Shown in pieces: positions 56,438 through 64,000 of a DNA stretch of 64,000 bases (within the stretch, counting starts at the first letter, position 1; the number at the start of each line of letters is the position of its first letter). The notes beneath the pieces are model-generated. The model saw only the letters and a list, made by a program, of their open reading frames with translations. It searched no databases and was not told the DNA's origin. A program made the translations under genes and the position numbers. The stretch is from assembly GCA_025201365.1 (NCBI GenBank), contig JAIXMF010000001.1:1550001-1614000 (forward strand). The letters run 5' to 3'. Source of the DNA: Syncephalis plumigaleata (Eukaryota > Zoopagomycota > Zoopagomycetes > Zoopagales > Piptocephalidaceae).

Positions 56438-56884
56438 AACTAGAAATAAAGTATATAATAGAAATGGAATTGCAAAAAAGATGACCAATTCACTCAGTGA
56501 CTATAAGGTCATACTATGTGTGTGTGTGTATATATGTATATATTGAACGATAGTAATAAACGATAGGTAGCAGTAGGATATATGTGTAGTGGTGGTAGTG
56601 TAAGCAAGCAAGACAAGACGAATAAAAGAAACCAATTGATGAAGAAATGTGAACAAGTACAGGGTTTTCCAATCGATTAAGCAGTTTAAGGCAATGAGTG
56701 GGTACTGGTTTTTTGCTTCTCCCCTATATACCATATAGTTTAAACCAATATGTTTGTCACTATAGTAAGCAAGTAAATGACGTATAATGATACTCTAGCA
56801 TTGAAATACTTGACTTTTTATTATTATCTTAATGGAATGAATACTAAATTACGTATGTTATGACTGAATCGATATCTAATTCAA

Positions 56885-57863
56885 CTATTGCTGCTTCCTT
56901 ACTTCAGGCAATGTACTAGGTGCATAAAGTATGATACTACCAAATATCGCCGTGCCAAGTGCAGCAATAAGATGCTTCAACGTATGTCCCGATACTATTT
57001 GATGAGTAGCCTCGAATATCACTTTATCATTCGTTTCTGTATATTTTGCTAATGCGTAGAGCAGTATACCTAGCAGCATTTTCCATTCGGCACTTGGTGC
57101 TTGATTAGGTGGTTTACGCGTAATTACAATTGATAATGGATACAAGATAAATGGTAAGAATTGCACGATAAAGTAAGGCAACAAATCATCTAGTCATAGT
57201 ATACAAGTTAATCACATAATGATGACAATGATGATGACATATAGTCATACCTGAATAATGCCACCACCAGACAGATGTCATACCCAAGATGACTAGACAA
57301 TAATAGGAGATGCGTGAACCGAATACCGGATGGAATCGTTCAAGTACCACTGAGGATAGAATAGTGGAGAATGCTATCGTCATTGGTAGACGATCCCATA
57401 CTAGCGTAGCATTTGTTGGCTAATACATCACGGTTAATGTTACTATCAACAAATAATGACTACTAGGATATACACAACTTACGGCCCAATGATAATAAGC
57501 ACTACCGAGTGCAATCAATGTCATACTACTGAAGAAGCCTAGAATAGCTTCACGTCTGCTACGTACCCAGCGACGTCCACCGCTAAGTGGCGAGAGACGT
57601 TCATACGTGAACATACGACTACAACCAACGATACCCACAATGGCAAATGCCAAGTTGCTCAACACGTCACCTGCATTGGGTATCGGTCCCAATGGTCGTG
57701 TATCCGCGAATCGATGATAGGCCGGGTCTTGACGCCAGCGATATCCCATTCGATAGTAATAAGTGTAGACGCCTATGCTTATTAAACCAAGCAATGTAAC
57801 AAGGCGAACCACTCTGTTTACTGGCCAGTAATTTGGCGCCTTCGACGATAGCTGGTCAGTCAT
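56885..57863 (-). CDS. Ceramidase-like (CREST superfamily) membrane protein
   Basis: About 300 residues with seven hydrophobic segments. It starts MTDQLSSKAPNYWPVNRVVR. The segment PIPNAGDVLSNLAFAIVG, then GSAYYHWAPTNATLVWDRLP, and near the end ATHQIVSGHTLKHLIAALG contain the conserved Asp and three His residues of the alkaline ceramidase/CREST fold, which coordinate zinc. The spacing D...YYHW...D-RLP...H-LKH is closer to uncharacterised bacterial-type members than to yeast Ypc1. The likely activity is amide hydrolysis of a lipid; the substrate is unknown. Three exons. Confidence 0.75.
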
Positions 57864-58135
57864 TCGTGGTTAAAGCAAATGTGCAAGTATGTAAATAAAG
57901 AAAGGAAAAGTACAAGTCAATTGAATGATGTGCAGATGGAGGCCTACCTCGTCATTCCATGCATCATATGATAATCAAGCCTTTTCTTAGGATACACTTA
58001 CAAATACGCCATGATGACAACGTGCATTCAACTAGAATCAAGCAAATGGATAAAATGATAACTCACATTCCGTACATACACAAATAGATAGATACATACA
58101 TGTATAGGTCACTATATATATTTTATAATGTAATA

Positions 58136-59624
58136 TTAGAAAAGCACGTTAAATGATGGATTAATAGGTGATTTCCGTTGTTGATGTTGTTGCTGTTGCT
58201 GTTGTTGTTGTGGTGATTGAAATGGTGACATTCCATGACTAGTGGCAAACGGCATTCCATTATTCATTAATCCTTTAGTAGATCGATGTAGTGACTGATT
58301 AGCACTATGATGATGATGATGATGGTTATGAGGATGATGACTATGGCGTGTGCCCTTAGAATCAATAGCTCTCGTTGCTGTCAGTGTTGCCGCTCTATTA
58401 TTGTCTACGTTAGGTGTAGTTAATAGTTGGTCCGAGTAGAGTCTTCCTCCTTGACCGGACGCACTGCGACAGGGTATTAATAGTTATGCTTTCCAATATT
58501 ATATTCTGGTGAGTGGGCTTGCCTTCTTGATCGCTGTGTATTTACAGGACCCGATTTCTGTACGGAATGAATAGGTGCATTGTGTTGTGTGGGATTAGCA
58601 CGCAATGTACCTGTCTTTGGTGGCAATAGCTGGACACGTAGAATATAGCCTAATCATAATAGATAAACAAATCGTTATTAAATATTAGATATACGCAAGG
58701 AATGTGCGTATATGTAGGCGTAAACTAGATTACCATCTGCTTCGGCATTATTCAGCGCTTTAATCGCATTTAATGCATGTGCCTTCATGGCGTAACATAT
58801 TTCCGCACGCCCCGTAGATCTTCCATGCTGATCGTAAAAAGCCACGCAATCCTTAACTTGACCGAATCGCGAGAATACCGTCTAGCAATAGCGCAAATAC
58901 AATGGTAAGCATCTACAGTTATCGGTTGCATGCATTACTTGCCTTTATATCATCGGGTGTGGCACCTGGATGTAGATTCTCCACTTGCACATAAGCAGGA
59001 CCTGCTTCTCCCAAAATACTAATGCTCTGCTTGGGTGCAGTAGGTGCTTCCTGACGTATTGCAGGATTCCTGACATTATTGGTGGTGGCAATCGTAGTTG
59101 CAGCAGTGGTTGTTGCTGTATTATGCTTTTTCTTTAATAGTTTTCTTTTACCAGATGGTGTACCATCATGCACTGAGAATACATTGGATGATGATGATGA
59201 TGATGATGAAGCAGTAGTCGAAGTGGTTGCTGCTGATGATATCGCCGCAGGATTAGACACCGTGAACACCGTGGGTAATGTCCATGTCTTTTTCCTAGCA
59301 CTACCGCTTGATCCAATACTAGGAGAAGATTTACTAAAGATCGGCGAGATAATCGGTGTAGTCTTATTGCTCTAGTTGACTTGCGGTAAGTAGATAGAAG
59401 TAACGCGAACTCAACTGTATTATACTCACTGAAGCATATGGTTTTGCTTTAGCACGTATCTCTATACGTCCTACGTCGCGTGCTCGTTGTGGTCCACTAC
59501 CACCGCTACCACTATTACGAGGAGCCTTACTTTTCGCTTTACTCATCGCCGCTTTTTCCTGCTTTATCTTCTTCCTCTTCGAATCACGCTCCTGCATAAT
59601 AATATCGTCTAGTGCCATATCCAT
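58136..59624 (-). CDS. ALY/REF-like RRM mRNA export adaptor
   Basis: It starts MDMALDDIIMQERDSKRKKI at 59624, matching the UAP56/Sub2-binding motif of ALYREF (MD-x-(S/A)LDDII). A basic region and a Ser/Thr/Ala-rich linker precede one RRM (AYVQVENLHPGATPDDIK, TVFSRFGQVKDCVAFYDQHG, ending YILRVQLLPP). The tail is His- and Gln-rich (CAT/CAA triplet runs at ~58185-58325) and ends NPSFNVLF. The RRM is split by an intron with a GC donor (AAG|GCAAGT, ~58943). A C-terminal UAP56-binding motif of the usual type is not obvious. Confidence 0.75.
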
Positions 59625-60000
59625 GTTTAACACTTGGCTAACTGGTGGGATTCCACGATGATCGTATTATTTAAGAAAAAAAGTAATCAAACTAAAGATA
59701 GTCAATGTGTGGTGGGTAAAGACAGAGAAACGAATAAATAAACCACAATAGCGTATATGTGTGAAACTACAGGTTTTTTCCTACCAATTAACGCAGTTAG
59801 TCTTTCTTATCAATAAATAATCTTGCACAATTGTTAACACCATTATCGCATTGCTATTACTATTGTTATGTTAGTATAGCTGTACTAGTGATCTGACGAT
59901 GTGTATAAACAATGTAATGATTTGTCTAATATAATGACGGTACTAAATGATTGATATGCTTGATCATTAACTATGAATGTAATGGTCAGAATAGGACATA
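59625..60000. other. Intergenic between ALY/REF-like and microexon gene
   Basis: AT-rich spacer. It contains ATCAATAAATAATCTTG (~59810), which resembles a stretch near the end of the 62-kb membrane gene (~62747). Nothing else seen. Confidence 0.4.
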
Positions 60001-61447
60001 TTTATTCAATAAATGATTGAATGATCTTGTAGATATATTTCTTGATCCAAGGAATAATGACTTGAATAGGATGGACACCAAATGAGGGTCTTGTTGTACC
60101 AATACATTCTTGACTTGAATACCTATAATATCTACTTGATGATGTCCTTGTCTTGTTCTGTAATCATAATGGATTAGTATGGTTATGATGATTGTGGAAT
60201 ATTACTTACCGCTTATTTCTATCATTCAATTATTGTGAATTGTATTGTGATTAGTACATCGTAGATGACGATTGAAATCTTGACTTACACCCTATCGCGT
60301 ACAAACATACGTGGATCATGCGTCATACTGTGATTAGTACTCGTTCATTACGGTTAGAATGGTAACTTACACCCTATCGCGTACAAACATACGTGGATCA
60401 TGCGTCATACTGTGATTAGTACTCGTTCATTACGGTTAGAATGGTAACTTACCTTCTATCGTGTACAAACATACGTGGATCATGCGTCATACTGTAATTA
60501 GTACTCGTTCATTACGGTTAGAATGCTTACTTACACCCTATCGTGCAGAAACATAGAATCATATGCCACGTTGTAATTAGTGCCCCATAAATTATGGCCA
60601 GAATGGTAACTTACACCCTATCGTGTACAAACATATGTGGATCATGCGTCATACTGTGATTAGTACTCGTTTATTACGGTCAGAATAGTAACTTACAAGC
60701 TGCCATACAGGAACATAGAATCATATGCCACGTTGTAATTAGTGCCCCATTCATTACGGTTAGAATAGTAACTTACACCCTATCGTATACAAACATACGT
60801 GGACCATGCGTCATACTGTGATTAGTACTCGTTCATTACGGTCAGAATAATTACTTACGGTCTATCGTATACAAACATACATGGATCATACGCCATACTG
60901 TGATTAGTCCATCATAGACTACGATTGGAATGGAAACTTACAACCTGTTATACAGAAAAGTATAGATTGTGCAAGGTATTGTAGTTAGTACACTCATTCA
61001 TTACAATCAGATGGTAACTTACAGCCTGGTATACAGGAGAATATAAGATTTGTGTCATAGTGTAATTAGTATTCAGTTTACTACGATCATAATGCTAACT
61101 TACACCTTGAAAATGTAATCACATATGATTTTGATTTATGTTACAATTAGCATAGTACTTGCTATGGTTAATAGTATAGCTTACCAAGTTGAGCTAACAA
61201 ATTAATAGGTGGGATAAACATTACAATGTGATTAGCATGTCAAAACAACAATTTAATATACATGAACTTACGAGCTATCGGTAATCATCGGTGGACAATG
61301 AAACAATAGGCTACGATTAGTACATCAATTGATAGAGTCACGGCCAGACATACCACGACGTTCCAGGACGGGACTAGCTTCAACGGCGACCAAACTGGTG
61401 AGAGCGACAACGGCGACGGCAATAGCAATAACGGCAGAGAACTTCAT
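60001..61447 (-). CDS. Microexon-built secreted peptide precursor gene
   Basis: Predicted 16 exons, 47 residues. Exon 1 (61447-61354) encodes a signal peptide (MKFSAVIAIAVAVVALTS... VAVEA) and SPVLERR. Microexons on the minus strand: CTC (61274-61272), CTCAACTTG (61193-61185), GT (61105-61104), GCT (61025-61023), GTT (60944-60942), ACC (60861-60859), GGT (60779-60777), CTT (60699-60697), GGT (60617-60615), GGT (60537-60535), AAG (60455-60453), GGT (60373-60371), GGT (60291-60289), AAATAAGCG (60218-60210), then the 3'UTR exon from 60157 with AATAAA at ~60006. Spliced, they read APQLGAVTGLGGKGGK and a stop. Introns 1-13 are 77-80 nt, intron 14 is 70 and intron 15 is 52; most start GTAAGT and have CTAAT. 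No AG lies between branch site and acceptor except one too close to the branch. Splicing is predicted, not observed. Confidence 0.68.
60219..61353 (-). repeat. Tandem array of ~80-bp intron-plus-codon units
   Basis: About 13 related units with a period of 80-83 bp. On the minus strand a typical unit is GTAAGTTACCATTCTAACC, then GAGTACTAATCACAG, a variable ~35 nt, and GATAG followed by a codon and the next GTAAGT. Two subtypes alternate in the middle of the array: one with TATGACGCATGATCC after the branch site, one with CGTGGCATATGATTC. The array edges are more diverged. The units are direct repeats without spacers, so this is not a CRISPR-like array. Confidence 0.9.
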
Positions 61448-61513
61448 GTTGACGTTGGCCTGTTGGAATGGATAGATAGATAAGTTGACTAGAACGAGAG
61501 TATAAAGCAGTGG

Positions 61514-61519
61514 TATATA
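61514..61519 (-). promoter_or_regulatory. TATA-like element of the microexon gene
   Basis: TATATA about 67 bp upstream of the ATG, within CGTATATACCACTGCTT, conserved in sequence and position with the 50-kb paralogue. The block CTAGTCAACTTA between it and the ATG is also shared. Confidence 0.5.
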
Positions 61520-62118
61520 CGAGTAGTAGTAGATAGTAGCTAGAGTAGAATAGAGTAGAAGAGTGAGTATGAAGATGGCAAGTCGAGTGTGTCAAAAGTG
61601 CTTGATTTATAGTCGAGATGATAGTGATGATGATGGCGGATATTGATATAGCGGCGTTGCCAATCCATTGCTTGTAGGTAGTACACCGAGCAAATTAGTA
61701 CCAATTAGATGAATGAATGAATGGTGAATGTCTGTCATGTCGTGTAACCGCATGGTCTATCAATTGTCTGAATCTACACATCATTATCATTTCAGAATAT
61801 TCCATCAACAATGACACGTACACCTGCTACAATCATAGTGGCTGGTTATGTTCTATTGAAATGATTGCATTGAATATCATGTATATGAGTATAGCTGAAT
61901 GTAAATCAATCCATATCATGATGATGACAGTGTATTATTCTATTCCATTATCATCGATGTAATGATCAATTGGACATAGACATACTAAGCAATACAATGC
62001 TAGGATGTATAAACACTTCAAGTAGCGAACAGACAATTTAAGAAGGCATTATTCACTAAATAATCGATTGCTATTGATGGGTAATTAGTCGTAAACGCTA
62101 TTAAGTAAAGATGGCTAC
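61520..62118. other. Divergent promoter region
   Basis: Upstream of the microexon gene and of the membrane orphan. The first ~100 bp (GTAGTAG and GAGTAGAGTAG runs) is homologous to the region upstream of the 50-kb paralogue. Small ORFs here have no features. Confidence 0.45.
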
Positions 62119-62781
62119 ATGGTCATTCTAGATATTCCGGCCAGTTTTACCGAATGGTTCGTCAAACATCTTCAATCAAATGATACCGATCAATCGACCC
62201 GTACACCATCACCTACCCTCACATTCCTATACAATAGTGGCCATCATCAACTGCTGGATACATTACTAAGGGAATCGATACAAACATCGATCCAGCAGCT
62301 TAATAGTCAATTGAGACTACTATTCCATGAAGATACCGCTTTAATGAAGTCGATCTCGACAACCATTTCATCTATTGCTTGGACATTACCCGTAGATCTG
62401 ACGACCATATCACGCCACTCAGTGGAACACACCGGTCAATACGCAGCCATTTATCTGCAAGTAATAGGTGTTTATGTTGCCTGTATCGCCATCATTTGCC
62501 ATTTGAATACTTGGCTATCTGTGTCAACCATTAACCACGATCAATACCATCATCATCTTACCGTAAATCAATCAACGTCTCATTCACATCACTTAGTAAT
62601 GAATTATAAGCGTCATCAATTAGCACTGTTATCACGTACACTCGCTTACACTCTACTGAAATTCATCGGTATTCTAATCGTTATATCTACATTACTACAG
62701 AGTTTCTCTAATCAATTAACACTGCTGGCCTATAACTTTTGCTGTTTATTAATAAATAATCTTGTACAATTGTTAGCATGA
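62119..62781 (+). CDS. Orphan membrane protein
   Basis: 220 residues, one exon, start MVILDIPASFTEWFVKHLQS. Hydrophobic segments lie at about residues 115-136 (YLQVIGVYVACIAIICHLNT) and 185-218 (LLKFIGILIVISTLLQSFSN then YNFCCLLINNL), with a His-rich loop between. The N-terminal part is helical and soluble. I do not recognise the family. It lies ~100 bp upstream of SPC25 on the same strand. Confidence 0.55.
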   Translation: MVILDIPASFTEWFVKHLQSNDTDQSTRTPSPTLTFLYNSGHHQLLDTLLRESIQTSIQQLNSQLRLLFHEDTALMKSISTTISSIAWTLPVDLTTISRHSVEHTGQYAAIYLQVIGVYVACIAIICHLNTWLSVSTINHDQYHHHLTVNQSTSHSHHLVMNYKRHQLALLSRTLAYTLLKFIGILIVISTLLQSFSNQLTLLAYNFCCLLINNLVQLLA

Positions 62782-62886
62782 TTATTAATTCATAATGAGA
62801 GCAGAAACGTGATTGTTTGTTTACCTTTTCTCCCTCCTCCTTTCTTCTTCTCGATATATTGACTATTCCAACTAGTTCACCTTATT

Positions 62887-63987
62887 ATGGATAGGAGTAC
62901 GCGTTATTCAGACTTTTCCTCGACTACGCTAGTGCGTAACAACGATCCACGTCGTTCCTCTACCATAGGTAATCATGGAGCAATAGGCATGGCCTCTATG
63001 GCCCTACCTAATATAAACGCGTCGTCACAATCATCGTCTACGGTGACGGCTCCCGAGATTATATGCGATGATCTACGCGAACAGCTGAAGCAATTTACCG
63101 CGCAATTAGACCAATATGTAATGCATTGCACGACGAGTTTGCAAACACGTCAAGATCACTGGCAAACTACGTTAAATGAGCAGCGTCAGCGTATTAATCA
63201 ATTGGATCAAGAAGTGAAGGTGCAAATGGAACAACATGATAAGATGACACAAGGTAATTGACACCATATGCATTGACGCGAGTATGATGATTAATAATAG
63301 ATGCGATATAGCATTGATCAAGGAACAGAATGAAGTGCAAATGATGCAATCGGCTGTACAGCAACTGGAGCAACGACAACTCAACGAATCCGAGCGTAAT
63401 AATCAGCTTAACGCGACCATTGAAGCAACCGAGCGACTAGTGCAACAGAAACGACAATGTAAGTCATTGACAATGAATGAATGCATTCTATAATCTAATC
63501 TAACCTAATCTAATATATATATATATAAATGTGAATCATAGGGCTTGCGGATCAACAGCGTATTATGGAGATACAACGAGAAAAGAATAAACTAGAGCAG
63601 TCATGCTATGAAACGATGCTCGGTCTACGTATTCGTAGTGTAAAAGGTAGGTATACTCTACAGGAACATACACTAGAATAGAATGGCAGTATTATTGACT
63701 ACTCATATGTCATAGTGGACACTATCGAGTTTATATTCAATTTAATTGATGCACAACAACCAGAACGTTGCTTCCAATTTACACTCTCTGTAGCCAATCA
63801 AGTATATGCTGGTAAGTGATATAAAGTATATAAATATATGTGCGTATACTCATATCAATTATTAGTTACTGCTTGTGAGCCGTCTCTTTCCACGATGGAG
63901 ACAATGGTGCAAGTGCTTAATGAACATCGTCAATTCTATACATTCCTTAAACAAGTACGATTGGCATTTGTACGCAGTATTCAATAG
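62887..63987 (+). CDS. SPC25: Kinetochore Ndc80-complex subunit Spc25
   Basis: Component of the Ndc80 complex that links kinetochores to microtubules. It starts MDRSTRYSDFSSTTLVRNND at 62887. A long coiled coil follows (DDLREQLKQFTAQLDQYVMH through EVQMMQSAVQQLEQRQLNES), then the globular RWD-like domain: MLGLRIRSVKVDTIEFIFNL, CFQFTLSVANQVYAV and FYTFLKQVRLAFVRSIQ. This layout and the terminal helix are those of Spc25. Five short introns; the stop is at 63985-63987, so the gene is complete. Confidence 0.87.
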
Positions 63988-64000
63988 GCATTGATACGAG

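Noticed and set aside
60241-61100. Regular ~80-bp direct repeats resembling a CRISPR array or minisatellite
   Set aside because: There are no unique spacers and the genome is eukaryotic. Each unit carries donor, branch and acceptor signals, which a plain minisatellite would not.
60289-61310. 39-nt symmetric exons encoding MTHDPRMFVRDRV-like repeats
   Set aside because: About half of the units have no AG at the needed position, exon 1 ends in the wrong phase to enter this frame, and the AG where present is only ~6 nt from the branch A.

Overview
The window is nuclear DNA of a fungus, most likely an early-diverging (non-Dikarya) lineage. Reasons: it is gene-dense with many short introns of about 45-80 nt (GTAAGT donors, CTAAT/CTAAC branch sites, AG acceptors); it carries the fungus-type folate enzyme with two DHNA domains fused to HPPK and DHPS; and it has Hrd3, Drs2- and Dnf3-type flippases, a cytosolic HisRS with a WHEP domain, Spc25 and Cdc37. 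Alongside these are genes better known from animals or plants: a Siva-like cysteine-rich protein, a SERTA-like protein, JMJD4, RNF5/RNF185 and an LPA1-like 2-phosphoglycerate kinase homologue. The lineage call is an inference.

Layout. 1-3.5 kb: left-edge partial gene (-), an acidic low-complexity protein (+), a Siva-like gene (+). 4-8.7 kb: DNA polymerase delta (+). 8.8-10.2 kb: farnesyltransferase alpha (-). 10.5-13 kb: FOL1 (+). 13.2-15.3 kb: a possible Fanzor-like remnant (-) and an F-box protein (+). 16.1-20.1 kb: Hrd3/Sel1 (+). 20.1-27.5 kb: long non-coding stretches around a SERTA-like gene. 27.5-32.3 kb: Drs2 flippase (+). 32.6-34.8 kb: coronin (-). 35.3-36.9 kb: Cdc37 (+). 39.8-44.4 kb: Dnf3-like flippase (+). 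44.7-46.6 kb: 2PGK/LPA1-like (+). 46.7-48.2 kb: JMJD4 (-). 48.3-49.5 kb: secreted orphan (-). 50.3-50.5 kb: intronless secreted peptide gene (-). 50.8-52.2 kb: ECHS1 (+). 52.3-54.5 kb: HisRS (-). 55-56.4 kb: RNF5/185 E3 (-). 56.9-57.9 kb: ceramidase-like membrane protein (-). 58.1-59.6 kb: ALY/REF-like (-). 60.0-61.5 kb: microexon peptide gene (-). 62.1-64 kb: membrane orphan and Spc25 (+).

The standout is the gene at 60.0-61.5 kb, a paralogue of the intronless peptide gene at 50.3-50.5 kb. A tandem array of about 80-bp units lies between its signal-peptide exon and its 3'UTR exon. Each unit reads as a complete intron (donor, branch site, AG-free zone, AG) and leaves microexons of 2, 3 or 9 nt. 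Ten consecutive exons are exactly one codon long. The spliced product would be a 47-residue precursor whose mature part after a dibasic site is APQLGAVTGLGGKGGK. It looks like an array of mutually related introns inserted or duplicated almost codon by codon.

A second recurrent pattern is a set of single -1 frame breaks in otherwise intact, conserved genes. In nearly all of them one sense-strand G after a codon ending in G would restore the frame. Uncorrected indel errors are the simplest reading, but the bias toward the sense strand deserves a look.
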